A DNA stretch of 64,000 bases from Devosia ureilytica (GTDB lineage Bacteria > Pseudomonadota > Alphaproteobacteria > Rhizobiales > Devosiaceae), in the NCBI RefSeq assembly GCF_024273195.1, contig NZ_JAMZCU010000004.1, positions 124,001 through 188,000 of the forward strand, given 5' to 3'. The notes under the pieces were generated by a model. The model was not told where the DNA came from. It saw only the letters and a program-made list of their open reading frames with translations, and did not search any database. This document shows, in pieces, positions 50,796 through 59,080 of the stretch; position 1 is the first letter of the stretch; each line of letters opens with the position of its first letter. The translations under genes were made by a program, and so were the position numbers.

Positions 50796-52591
50796 GAAAT
50801 GGGGGCGGCAGCCGCGGGTTCGGAAAAGAGAGGAAGAATGTCTGCAGTTTCACCCGGTTTGGTTGCCGGACCGTTTATAGGAAGCAAAACAGTGATGGTT
50901 GTGCCCGCACCAATCTCAGACATGGCGCGCAAGGTACCACCATGCAACTCCACCAGCCCCTTGACGATGGAGAGCCCGAGGCCGGTGCCCTCATATTTGC
51001 GCGCCAATCCGTCCTGCACCTGAAAGAAGGGCTCGCCGATTCGCGCCATTGCCGCCGGCGCCATGCCGATGCCGCGGTCGCGCACCGAGAAGCTGATCGA
51101 CTGCCCCTGCCGCTTAACAGCCGCCGTCACAAGGCCTCCCTCATGGCTGAACTTGATCGCATTGGAGAGCAGGTTGATCATGATCTGCCGGCAAACGCGC
51201 TCATCCGCCGTCATCGTGGGCAGATTTGCCTCGATTTCCGAAACCAGCTGTACCTTCTGTTCGTGGGCGAGTTGATCGACCATCGCAATGCAGGCAGGGA
51301 CAATTTCGGTCGGGTCCATGTGCTCGGCCTGAATCTCGAACTTGCCGGCCTCAATGCGCGACATGTCGAGCAACATGCCCACCACTTCGAGCAGGTGTTT
51401 GCCGCTCTGCTGAATGAGACCGGCATATTCCTTGTGCGTGGGCGACAGCTCACCGCCAATCCCGCTGGACATCATTTCGGAAAAGCCGACCACGGCGTTC
51501 AGCGGGGTCCGCAGTTCGTGACCGATAGTGGCCAGGAACCGGGACTTTGCCTGCGACGCATCCTCGGCCACCCGGCGTGCTTCAGCCATGGCGGTTTCAG
51601 CGTCCTTGCGTGCCGAGATATCGCGGATCAGTGTAATGACTTCATTACGCGTGCTGCGGGCGCCATCTTCGATGATGGGGGAAAGCTGCATTTCTGCCCA
51701 GACAAAGCACGGCACATTGCTGCGCGCACGCGGATCATCCTGACGCAGGCGCACTTCGATGGTCCGACTGCGGCCATCTTCGGCGGCATCGGCAAAGGCT
51801 GTCAGAAATGATGGACGATCCATCACATGCAGTCGGTCACTCAGCTTGTCGCCGACGATCTGATACCGCGGGCACCCGAACAGGAATTCTGAAGAGCGCG
51901 ACGCCAGAAGGATCGACCCATCGGGCGAGAAGCGTAGCACGGCGTCCTGCACATGCTCGATCAGGTGTCGATAGGCGCTGATCTGCGCCTTGTCATGCAC
52001 TTCATAGGCAGCGTTGATGCGGTGGGCGCTTTGGGCAACCACAGCAAAGGCAATGGCGAAACCGCCAGCCGCGCATGAAAGCAGGAAAGCATCCGCCACG
52101 GGAGCCGAAGGCAGCCCCAGCAGGGACGCAACGACGCCCAGAACCGCCACGGGCGCCAGGGCCAGCCAGCTCATCCGGCGCAGCATCGTGCGGGCGACGA
52201 GAGCAGCCAGCACAGGCCCCATGACGGCCATGGCGAGCCCGGCATCACCCAGGCGGGGGTCGGCCAGCGTCAGAACCATGCCAGTCGCCATCAGCGTTGC
52301 CACCTGGGTGGCCGCAGAAGATTCAACCTGGCCGCGCTGATGCATAGTGAGGCTCACCAGCCCGCCGGCCAGCACCATCGTCGCCAGCAGGAAGGGGAGA
52401 GAAACACCCAATACGAGCGCGTAGATGGCCGGGGGCATCAGCATAAGCGCTGCGACGACAAGGATATAAGCGTTGTGGGCAATGGACTTGCGCCGCAGCA
52501 TTTCAGGCCGGTTGCCCAACCCCGTCGAAGCGGGATCGCTCTGCTTGTCGGCTCCCAGTATATTGAAGCTACGCATCCACAAAAAACTCAC
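50765..52591 (-). CDS. PAS-domain sensor histidine kinase, DivJ/PleC type
   Basis: A 608-residue kinase (GTG 52591; ATG 52576 is a close alternative). Six or so hydrophobic segments fill residues about 38-205. A PAS domain follows (YRHLIEHVQDAVLRFSPDGS), then HisKA with the phosphoacceptor in ATIGHELRTPLNAVVGFSEM, and HATPase boxes NLLSNAIKFSHEGG, VRDRGIGMAP and GTGLGLSIVKGL. Multi-span plus PAS architecture resembles DivJ/PleC kinases acting on the DivK cell-cycle regulator; that match is by architecture only. Downstream it overlaps the murein-binding protein. Confidence 0.83.
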   Translation of the reverse strand: MSFLWMRSFNILGADKQSDPASTGLGNRPEMLRRKSIAHNAYILVVAALMLMPPAIYALVLGVSLPFLLATMVLAGGLVSLTMHQRGQVESSAATQVATLMATGMVLTLADPRLGDAGLAMAVMGPVLAALVARTMLRRMSWLALAPVAVLGVVASLLGLPSAPVADAFLLSCAAGGFAIAFAVVAQSAHRINAAYEVHDKAQISAYRHLIEHVQDAVLRFSPDGSILLASRSSEFLFGCPRYQIVGDKLSDRLHVMDRPSFLTAFADAAEDGRSRTIEVRLRQDDPRARSNVPCFVWAEMQLSPIIEDGARSTRNEVITLIRDISARKDAETAMAEARRVAEDASQAKSRFLATIGHELRTPLNAVVGFSEMMSSGIGGELSPTHKEYAGLIQQSGKHLLEVVGMLLDMSRIEAGKFEIQAEHMDPTEIVPACIAMVDQLAHEQKVQLVSEIEANLPTMTADERVCRQIMINLLSNAIKFSHEGGLVTAAVKRQGQSISFSVRDRGIGMAPAAMARIGEPFFQVQDGLARKYEGTGLGLSIVKGLVELHGGTLRAMSEIGAGTTITVLLPINGPATKPGETADILPLFSEPAAAAPISWPNEKRKAQ

Positions 52592-52915
52592 TCACCGACG
52601 CCTGTATTTTCCGACCACCGAGGTCTGGACTGCAGCTCTTTGATGAACCGCGCTGCCCGAATGAGTTCGGGTCTTTCATGCTGGAGCGTCGTCCAGCAAC
52701 CGCTAAGACGAGCTTAAATGCGGCCGTCCCGGCGACCGTTTGGCGGGCTTTGGGGGCGGTTTTGGCAGTTAGCGTAAACAAGGGGTTGCGGGCGCGCCGC
52801 GCACTGATCGCATTTGTCTCAAATTTTATCGACTTGTCCCAGCGGCGCTTAATTCGCGCCCTTTAAGGTGAAGACATCGGACGGGAAATGGTCCCGCCGC
52901 GATGGACCTTGAACA
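52592..52915. other. 324-bp intergenic region between divergent kinase and DUF5330-like genes
   Basis: No convincing gene is seen. A small hairpin CCCGAATGAGTTCGGG near 52655-52675 and an AT-richer stretch around 52815-52865 ahead of the plus-strand gene probably contain promoters for the two divergent genes. A 62-codon open frame here (52678-52866) has no ribosome-binding site or family features. Confidence 0.5.
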
Positions 52916-53215
52916 ATGTTTCTGCTGCGCTCTGCATTTTGGCTCACCCTCGCCTTCCTGGTCATCCGACCCGGGATGGACGTGGATGTGGGCGAAACCG
53001 CTGCCAGCCTCTCGCGAGAGGCAATGGCGCGCGGCAGCCAGTTCGTTGCCGCGCAGATCCAGTCCATCGAGTGTAGCGAGATTCAGTGTCTGGGCGGCAA
53101 GGTGCTTGTCACCGCTGCCCTTCAATCCACCCCACACGTCGGCGTCCCCAAGCTTGCTGAGCCAGCGCAACTTCTGGTTCCTCTCCCCAGGCCTCGACCG
53201 GACCACGCGGGATAG
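52916..53215 (+). CDS. DUF5330-like small secreted or membrane protein
   Basis: A 99-residue protein from ATG 52916. The N-terminus LLRSAFWLTLAFLVIRPGMD is like rhizobial DUF5330 proteins, with a hydrophobic signal/anchor of about 18 residues. The remainder contains SREAMARGSQFVAAQIQSIE and two cysteines (ECSEIQCLGG), then a Pro-rich end. Function unknown. A strong terminator lies 156 bp further on. Confidence 0.55.
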   Translation: MFLLRSAFWLTLAFLVIRPGMDVDVGETAASLSREAMARGSQFVAAQIQSIECSEIQCLGGKVLVTAALQSTPHVGVPKLAEPAQLLVPLPRPRPDHAG

Positions 53216-53370
53216 GGCATCGCGCGGAAACCGCGGCAGCGATGCAACAAGAAATTCGGGGCGACATATCTAACGACGATGCCGCTCCAGTGGTGACCGG
53301 CGCCACCGACAAAACTCCAGGGGTCGTGTCACTTCCCCAAGCGACGCTACTCCATAGGCCCCTGGCCCCT

Positions 53371-53410
53371 GCCGCAGATACGTTGCCCCGTGTCTGCGGC
53401 TTTTCTTTTT
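53371..53410 (+). terminator. Intrinsic terminator
   Basis: GCCGCAGATACG and CGTGTCTGCGGC form a 12-bp stem with one mismatch (53371-53400), loop TTGCCC, followed by TTTTCTTTTT. It would end transcripts from the DUF5330-like gene before sufE. Confidence 0.8.
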
Positions 53411-53460
53411 ACACCAGCTCGGCTCTGGCAAAGACCAGCACCATCCCCTAGATAGGGCGC

Positions 53461-53889
53461 ATGACCCATCCTCAGCCCTTTCAGGACATCGCGGAAAACC
53501 TCTCCTATCTTGATGATTGGGAGGACCGGTATCGCTATCTCATCGAGCTGGGCCAGGCCTTGCCAAAGCTTCACGAGGCGGAACGCAATGCCGCCAACAA
53601 GGTCAATGGCTGCATGTCGCAAGTGTGGCTGGTTGCCGAGCCACATTCGGTCGATGGCGCGCCGGGGCTGCGCTATCGCGGGGAAAGCGACGCGATGATC
53701 GTTCAGGGTCTGGTTGCCGTACTGCTGGCACTCTATTCGGATCGGACGGCCGGCGAGATCGCCCAGACCGACGCCATCGCCATATTCGATGAACTGGGCC
53801 TTCGCGAACATCTGACCACGCAGCGCTCCAATGGATTGGTAGCCATGGTCAATCGCATCCGCAATGAAGCAAAGGCAGCCCTCGGCTAG
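53461..53889 (+). CDS. sufE: SufE cysteine desulfuration protein
   Basis: A 142-residue sulfur-transfer protein that stimulates SufS for Fe-S cluster assembly. The active cysteine is Cys51 in NKVNGCMSQVWLVAEP; the rest follows the family, including RYRYLIELGQALPKL and DAMIVQGLVAVLLALYSDRT. Complete, with usual length. Located alone; the suf operon is not in this window. Confidence 0.94.
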   Translation: MTHPQPFQDIAENLSYLDDWEDRYRYLIELGQALPKLHEAERNAANKVNGCMSQVWLVAEPHSVDGAPGLRYRGESDAMIVQGLVAVLLALYSDRTAGEIAQTDAIAIFDELGLREHLTTQRSNGLVAMVNRIRNEAKAALG

Positions 53890-53986
53890 GGCTTCAGAAT
53901 CACGTCCAAACCAATGGCAAATCTCGTTTCGGTATTGCCTCTCTCTTCTTCATGACGAGCGCGGACATCGTAGATGCCGCCATGTC

Positions 53987-54466
53987 CTAGAACATCGGCA
54001 ATCGTTCCGGCAACCAGCTACGCGACGCTGCCCCGCCCTGCCCGACGGCCAGTTCCCCCAGCCCCATCTGGCTGGCGACCTGATCCAACCCGATCCGCAG
54101 CACCAGCTTGGCGCTACGCCGTGGCCAGCATCTTTCGACCTCGATGACCTGCAGGCCCTTGTCAAATAGGCAGACATCGCTCAGCACGCCCCAGCAATCG
54201 GGCGACATCGCCTTGGCAACGGCCGACAGCTTCTTGCGCGCGTCCACGGAGGTGTCGGAAAGATCGCCCTGAGCGCCGCCCCTACTCCGTCCGATCCGCG
54301 CCGGATCGTAGCTCATCGTTACACGCTGACGCAGATGCGCCCGCTCGAACAGGCGCGTCACTCGCGACGCGGCCTCCAGGTGGTGTGGCGCCAAAAACGC
54401 CTCTGAAGGATTGCCGCCAGCCAGCCGGGCAATCGCATCGGGCACCAAAGCTGCCTCTCCGCTCAC
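53987..54466 (-). CDS. DUF6456 domain protein
   Basis: A 159-residue protein. HHLEAASRVTRLFERAHLRQ, VTMSYDPARIGRSRGG and DVCLFDKGLQVIEVERCWPR match my recollection of DUF6456, a family paired with DNA-binding regulators in Rhizobiales. It overlaps the DnaA-domain gene by 4 bp, indicating joint expression and possibly joint action. Confidence 0.75.
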   Translation of the reverse strand: MSGEAALVPDAIARLAGGNPSEAFLAPHHLEAASRVTRLFERAHLRQRVTMSYDPARIGRSRGGAQGDLSDTSVDARKKLSAVAKAMSPDCWGVLSDVCLFDKGLQVIEVERCWPRRSAKLVLRIGLDQVASQMGLGELAVGQGGAASRSWLPERLPMF

Positions 54467-54819
54467 TGTAAGGCCTCGTTCTGAAGTTCCAGTTCCAGAT
54501 CCGTGACGGCGGCGTCAAAGGCCGGGTCATCGCGCAGATCCTCAATCAGCGCGCAGGCATAGGAGACTGTTGTCCTATCTCTTCCAAAGGCATGACCAAT
54601 GGCGGTCAGGCTTTCTCCGAGGATTACATGGGCCAAATACATCGCCAGTTGCCGCGCCCGCGCAACATTCACCCGGCACCGGGAAGCACTGAGAATCATT
54701 GGCGCAGGAATGTTTTTGTGCCGTGAAATCAGACGTACCACCTGATCCGTCGGGCCCGTGGATGGCGTGACGGGAAGCTGAAAGGCCGCTCGAAAATCTG
54801 TCTGAGGCTCGCTGTACAT
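54463..54819 (-). CDS. Stand-alone DnaA domain IV-like DNA-binding protein
   Basis: A 118-residue protein. The central ARQLAMYLAHVILGESLTAI then GHAFGRDRTTVSYACALIED matches the DNA-binding helix-turn-helix of DnaA domain IV (ARQIAMYL...FGRDHTTV). Domains I-III (including the ATPase) are absent. It could bind DnaA boxes and influence replication, or act as a regulator. Upstream about 160 bp contains the mucR terminator region on the same strand. Confidence 0.72.
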   Translation of the reverse strand: MYSEPQTDFRAAFQLPVTPSTGPTDQVVRLISRHKNIPAPMILSASRCRVNVARARQLAMYLAHVILGESLTAIGHAFGRDRTTVSYACALIEDLRDDPAFDAAVTDLELELQNEALQ

Positions 54820-54919
54820 GGTTCGCTCCGTCGTAAATAGGATAATGTTCCTATCTTTGACCGAAAGCTAGCCACCCGGGGATAAGTGCTGGCGTCTTTT
54901 CTGTGTTGGAGGGGCATTC

Positions 54920-54951
54920 AAAACGAAAATGGCCGCCCGAGGGCGGCCATT
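54920..54951 (-). terminator. Intrinsic terminator of mucR
   Basis: On the minus strand AATGGCCGCCCTCGGGCGGC continues to CATT as a near-perfect 11-bp inverted repeat (54928-54951), followed by TTCGTTTT. It lies 33 bp past the mucR stop. Confidence 0.8.
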
Positions 54952-54983
54952 GTGACAGCATAGTGCTTACGCTAAGGGGCGTA

Positions 54984-55406
54984 TCAATCGGCCTTGCGAC
55001 CGAGACCATTGTCCTTGGCAAGCTTGGAGCGCGTTGCCGAATAGCTCGGGGCAACCATCGGATAGTCGGCCGGCAGGCCCCACTTCTCGCGGTATTCCTC
55101 GGGCGAAAGATTGTAATGCGTGCGCAGGTGACGCTTGAGCGACTTGAACTTCTTACCGTCTTCCAGACAGATGATGTAGTCGTTCGCCACTGACTTGCGG
55201 ATCGGCACTGCCGGTTTGAGTTCCTCGACCGGGGCCGGGGTCTCATTGGTCTGAAGGGCGCGCAGCGCGCCATGTACTTCGGCAATCAGTTTGGGCAGGT
55301 CGCCGGGGCTGACAGCATTGTGGCTGACATAGGCGGAGACAATCTCTGTGCTGAGCTCGATGAGGTCAGCATCTGTAGTTGCGAACGCGCCGGTATCGTC
55401 GTTCAT
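54984..55406 (-). CDS. mucR: Ros/MucR-family zinc-finger transcriptional regulator
   Basis: A 140-residue regulator. The zinc ligands fit C80-x2-D83-x9-H93-x3-H97 in CLEDGKKFKSLKRHLRTHY, followed by NLSPEEYREKWGLPADYPMV, nearly invariant in the family. It represses surface-polysaccharide and other genes and in many alphaproteobacteria coordinates cell cycle with CtrA. It has its own promoter and terminator, so it is monocistronic. Confidence 0.95.
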   Translation of the reverse strand: MNDDTGAFATTDADLIELSTEIVSAYVSHNAVSPGDLPKLIAEVHGALRALQTNETPAPVEELKPAVPIRKSVANDYIICLEDGKKFKSLKRHLRTHYNLSPEEYREKWGLPADYPMVAPSYSATRSKLAKDNGLGRKAD

Positions 55407-55463
55407 ATTTCAACCTTCCGTTTTTTATTGGGTCGCAACAAGGGCAGTTGCGGCCTTTTTGAT

Positions 55464-55492
55464 CTATTAGGTCCGTTCATTAGTCTACGCAA
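55464..55492 (-). promoter_or_regulatory. Promoter of mucR
   Basis: Minus strand TTGCGT (55492-55487), 17-bp spacer, TAATAG (55469-55464), 58 bp from the start codon; GGAAGG lies before the ATG. By eye a good sigma-70 match. Confidence 0.55.
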
Positions 55493-55530
55493 CCCCGACA
55501 CCGTGTCTTATCATGTAACTTAGGGACGGT

Positions 55531-55884
55531 TTATGTGGCGGGATTTTGTTCGTTGTTTGAAGCGAGTTCATCAATCAAAGTTTGACTGCACGGCTTATAG
55601 CCGGACAAATAACTCGCTCTGGCCAGAAGGTGAGCAGAAACAGGTGTCGTCAGCAACAGGAAAACCACGCCAATAACAGCTCGCATGGATACAGATGCGT
55701 CCTGACTGAGGACCGCAACAGCGATGAGAATCAACCCGCCGCCGACAGCACCGGCCTTGGATGCTGCATGCATCCTTGTATAGAGATCAGGCAGGCGGAC
55801 CACGCCGATGGCTGCAAGCAGAGTAAAAGCTGCGCCCAGGAGCAGCAGCACACCGCCAATATAGAGCTCCAGTCCGACCAGCAT
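55531..55884 (-). CDS. mnhG: Na+/H+ antiporter subunit MnhG (MrpG/PhaG)
   Basis: A 117-residue membrane protein from ATG 55884, which shares one base with the mnhF stop (TAATG). Three membrane segments; GGVLLLLGAAFTLLAAIGVV and RLPDLYTRMHAASKAGAVG are the family hallmark. Last gene of the mnhA-G operon, which builds one multi-subunit complex. Confidence 0.93.
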   Translation of the reverse strand: MLVGLELYIGGVLLLLGAAFTLLAAIGVVRLPDLYTRMHAASKAGAVGGGLILIAVAVLSQDASVSMRAVIGVVFLLLTTPVSAHLLARASYLSGYKPCSQTLIDELASNNEQNPAT

Positions 55885-56192
55885 TATGAGTTCTCCCCTG
55901 CCGCAGTCTGGGTTCCGGCGCCGCGCAGCAAAATGTACCGCGCCAAGGCAACCGTCGCGAGGAAGCCCAGCAGGGCCAGAGCGATAGCGATGTCGAGGAA
56001 GAGCCACAGGCCCGTCCGCACAGCAATTGCGCCCACGAACCCCATGGCCACGACCGTCAGCAGATCAAGCGCCAGAATTCGGTCGGACAAGGTTGGACCG
56101 ATGACGATGCGGACCAGCGACACCAAAAGCGCCAGTCCGAGCAAGACCAGCGAGATGAGCGCGGCCCATTCGATGAATATCTCGGGGGTCAT
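55884..56192 (-). CDS. mnhF: Na+/H+ antiporter subunit MnhF (MrpF/PhaF)
   Basis: A 102-residue protein with three hydrophobic segments and the family block RIVIGPTLSDRILALDLLTV. It overlaps mnhE by 4 bp and mnhG by 1 bp. Confidence 0.93.
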   Translation of the reverse strand: MTPEIFIEWAALISLVLLGLALLVSLVRIVIGPTLSDRILALDLLTVVAMGFVGAIAVRTGLWLFLDIAIALALLGFLATVALARYILLRGAGTQTAAGENS

Positions 56193-56668
56193 TCAAACGC
56201 CTCCCTGATTTTTTTCTCAAAGCCATTGGCAATGTCGGCAATCATGGCATCCCGATCGACCATGTGCAGCGCGTGCACATAAAGCACTGACTTGTCGGCC
56301 GACACGTCGACGCTAAGCGTGCCGGGCGTCAGCGTGATCATATTGGCCAGAAGGGTGATCTCAGCATCGGACGTCACCGTCAGCGGCACCGCGACAATGG
56401 CCGGGCGCACCGCATTGGACATATCTGGCCGCACCACCACAATGGCTACCCGCACAGCGCTGACCATCAGTTCGTAGAGAAACAGTACGGCCAGTGACAA
56501 CATACGCCGGGCGCGACGGAACGCTCGCGGCCCAACGAGCGCCTCGCGCAGCACGAGCACCGCGACACCACCAATCAGCCCGCCAAACACCAGGTTGAGG
56601 CCGGAGAAATTTCCCGAGATGCCAGCCCAGATCAGAGCCAGAATGACGACAAGGAAAGCTGTGCTCAC
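56189..56668 (-). CDS. mnhE: Na+/H+ antiporter subunit MnhE (MrpE/PhaE)
   Basis: A 159-residue membrane protein: LNLVFGGLIGGVAVLVL and LYELMVSAVRVAIVVVRP near the N-terminus, NMITLTPGTLSVDVSADKSV in the C-terminal part, as in the MrpE family. Overlaps mnhD and mnhF by 4 bp each. Confidence 0.93.
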   Translation of the reverse strand: MSTAFLVVILALIWAGISGNFSGLNLVFGGLIGGVAVLVLREALVGPRAFRRARRMLSLAVLFLYELMVSAVRVAIVVVRPDMSNAVRPAIVAVPLTVTSDAEITLLANMITLTPGTLSVDVSADKSVLYVHALHMVDRDAMIADIANGFEKKIREAFE

Positions 56669-58272
56669 TGGGCGTCTCCCGCTAGGCCCGTTGCCGCCAC
56701 ATAGCGCGCCGGGTCGGCAATGTCGGCGGCTCCGGCACGGATCCCGTCCATCAGCGGACCGGGCCAGAGACCAATTGTGACAATCCCGACGACCAGAACA
56801 GCGGTTGCGCCAAAGGCCAGCCGTCCGCGTCCGTCGAGAGCCACAAGGCTTGTGGAAGCATGTTCGGCGCCCTCGCCTTCAGGGCCGGAGCGCCAGAAGA
56901 CATGGGCCCAGAGCCTGCTCCCCGCGATCAGGGTCAGCACCGCGTTGATCATCAGCGCAAAGACCATGGCCGTGCCCAGCCAGGTTGGCGCAGCGCCCGT
57001 AACGCCCTCGGCAAGCCCGGCTTCGAGCAACAGCAGTTTTGGCCAGAAGCCAAGGAAAGGCGGCACGCCAGCGGCCGCCAATACCAGCACCAGAAAGAGG
57101 ATAGAAATGGGAGCGCTTGCTGCATAAAGCCCGCCCATCTGCCGCGTGTCGGCGGCCCCCGTACGCTTTTCCACCAGACCGGCCACCATATAGAGCGCGG
57201 TCATGGTCAGGATGGCGTGAAAAATATAAAGACCTGAGCCGGCAATGCCGTTGAGCGAAGGGATGGCCAGGCCCGCCATCACAGCACCAATGCCACCAAT
57301 GACCACAAAGCCGATGGCGCGGCGCAGGTTGGTTTCGGCGATGGCCCCCAGGGGCGCAATCACCAGCGTGGCGATAGCCAGAAGCCCGAGTGCCGGTTCG
57401 AGCAATTCCCGGCTGGCCGGCAGCACCGCCACGAGCGCCCGCAGCATGGCATAGGCCCCCACCTTGGTGAGCAGACCTGCGAACAGCGCCGACACAGCCG
57501 CGGTGGGCGTATGATAGGAGGCCGGCAGCCAGGCATTCACCGGGAAAGCGGCCGCCTTCATTCCGAACGCCAGCATCAGCAGTGCAGCAACACCAGCCAT
57601 GGCCGCCGGGTTGGCCGCTGGAGCAACGCGCATGATGTCGGACATGTTGAGCGTGCCCAGCAGTCCATAGAGCAGACCCAGCGCCAGCAGGAAAAACGTC
57701 GTCGCGAGGAAATTGAGGAACCCGTATTTGATCGCACCATCGAGCTGCATCGGCCGGTTGCCTTGCACGATCAGCCCGAAGGAGGCGATCAGCATCACTT
57801 CGAACCACACATAGAGGTTGAACAGATCGCCAGTCAGGAAGGCGCCGGTCACGCCCGCCAGCAATAGCAGCACCATGGAATGGAACGCGTCGCGTCCGTC
57901 GGCTTCTGCCCGGTCGAGTTCGGCGTAAAGCAGCACGATCAGGGTCACGATGGCGGCGGCCAGCGCGAAGGTGGCGCCAAAGGCGTCGGCCGTCAGGCTG
58001 ATGCCGAATGGCGGCAGCCATTTGCCCATGGTCATGCTCACCGGACCGTTGGCTAGCACCTGGAGCAATAGTGCGACCTCGCAGGCAATGATGCCGCAAA
58101 CCACGATCAGCGCACCGATCAGCGGCGTGCCATTGCTGCGCCGGAACATCAGCAGGCCGGCAGATCCCATCAGGGCCAGCGCCACGGGCAGCACGATCAC
58201 CCAGTCAGCAGCGGCCGTCACGGTGTCGAGCATGCCGATTGGCAGGTCGGTGGTGGGGGAAGAAGTGGCCAT
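56665..58272 (-). CDS. mnhD: Na+/H+ antiporter subunit MnhD (MrpD/PhaD)
   Basis: A 535-residue NuoN/NuoM-like membrane protein with about 14 segments. LYVWFEVMLIASFGLIVQG and KAAAFPVNAWLPASYHTPTA carry the Glu and Lys residues thought to move protons, and PLGAIAETNLRRAIGFVVIG is a common core. Ends 4 bp into mnhE. Confidence 0.94.
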   Translation of the reverse strand: MATSSPTTDLPIGMLDTVTAAADWVIVLPVALALMGSAGLLMFRRSNGTPLIGALIVVCGIIACEVALLLQVLANGPVSMTMGKWLPPFGISLTADAFGATFALAAAIVTLIVLLYAELDRAEADGRDAFHSMVLLLLAGVTGAFLTGDLFNLYVWFEVMLIASFGLIVQGNRPMQLDGAIKYGFLNFLATTFFLLALGLLYGLLGTLNMSDIMRVAPAANPAAMAGVAALLMLAFGMKAAAFPVNAWLPASYHTPTAAVSALFAGLLTKVGAYAMLRALVAVLPASRELLEPALGLLAIATLVIAPLGAIAETNLRRAIGFVVIGGIGAVMAGLAIPSLNGIAGSGLYIFHAILTMTALYMVAGLVEKRTGAADTRQMGGLYAASAPISILFLVLVLAAAGVPPFLGFWPKLLLLEAGLAEGVTGAAPTWLGTAMVFALMINAVLTLIAGSRLWAHVFWRSGPEGEGAEHASTSLVALDGRGRLAFGATAVLVVGIVTIGLWPGPLMDGIRAGAADIADPARYVAATGLAGDAQ

Positions 58273-58276
58273 GGGG

Positions 58277-58654
58277 TCAATAGCTCAGCGGTGGGGTGGG
58301 CGAGCGCTCGGGCTCGGCCAACCGCATGGTGTCGGTATTGTCGGCGTCGAGGCTCTGATAGGCCCGGAAGGCCAGGACCAGCAGAAACGCGAACATCGAG
58401 AAGCCGATAACGATGGCGGTGAGGATCAGCGCCTGTGGCAAAGGATTGGCGATTGGCCCCTCGGGCACATCCAGTCCCGGTGGCACGATGGCGGCGATCT
58501 CCTGGGTGACGCGGCCGGCCGTAAAGATGAGAAGGTTCACGCCATTGCCGAAAATGGTCATGCCGATGAGCATGCGGATCACCGAGCGCGACAGCAACAG
58601 ATAGGTGCCGATGGTGATGAACAGGCCCACAAGAGCCGCCAGTACATAGTCCAT
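58277..58654 (-). CDS. mnhC: Na+/H+ antiporter subunit MnhC (MrpC/PhaC)
   Basis: A 125-residue NuoK-like protein of three membrane segments: GTYLLLSRSVIRMLIGMTIF with GNGVNLLIFTAG, then LPQALILTAIVIGFSMFAFL. Directly abuts the mnhB stop and ends 4 bp before the mnhD start. Confidence 0.94.
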   Translation of the reverse strand: MDYVLAALVGLFITIGTYLLLSRSVIRMLIGMTIFGNGVNLLIFTAGRVTQEIAAIVPPGLDVPEGPIANPLPQALILTAIVIGFSMFAFLLVLAFRAYQSLDADNTDTMRLAEPERSPTPPLSY

Positions 58655-59080
58655 CTAGAGATCCTCCTCACGATCGCTCTCGAGCGAGAGGGCAATGGCC
58701 GACAGCGTGCCGAACACCACGAAATAGACCCCGAGATCGAAGAAAAGTGGGGTCGAAAGTGGGATCTCGCTGCCGCCGAACGGCACATAGAGCCAGATGC
58801 TGGTCATGAAGGGCGAGCCGGTGAACAGGCTCAGCAGGCCAGAAAAGGCCGCCAGCACCACTCCGAACCCGGCAATCGCCATGGGATCGAAATGGAGGGC
58901 CCGGCGCACGGCCCGCACGCCCACTGCCATACCGAAGACGGCGATGGACGCAGCAGCAATCAGCCCGCCGATAAAGCCGCCGCCCGGCTCATTGTGTCCG
59001 CGCAACATCACATAGACCGAGAACACCAGCATGGTGGCCACGATCAGCGGCGCCAGGGTGCGAAAGATGACCGTATTCAT
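58655..59080 (-). CDS. mnhB: Na+/H+ antiporter subunit MnhB (MrpB/PhaB)
   Basis: A 141-residue membrane protein with the MrpB block [20 protein letters not shown] and [20 protein letters not shown]. Starts in the last 4 bp of mnhA. Confidence 0.93.
   Translation of the reverse strand: MNTVIFRTLAPLIVATMLVFSVYVMLRGHNEPGGGFIGGLIAAASIAVFGMAVGVRAVRRALHFDPMAIAGFGVVLAAFSGLLSLFTGSPFMTSIWLYVPFGGSEIPLSTPLFFDLGVYFVVFGTLSAIALSLESDREEDL

Noticed and set aside
52678..52866. 62-codon plus-strand open frame in the intergenic region
   Set aside because: No ribosome-binding site, no recognisable features and likely promoter region of the next gene.
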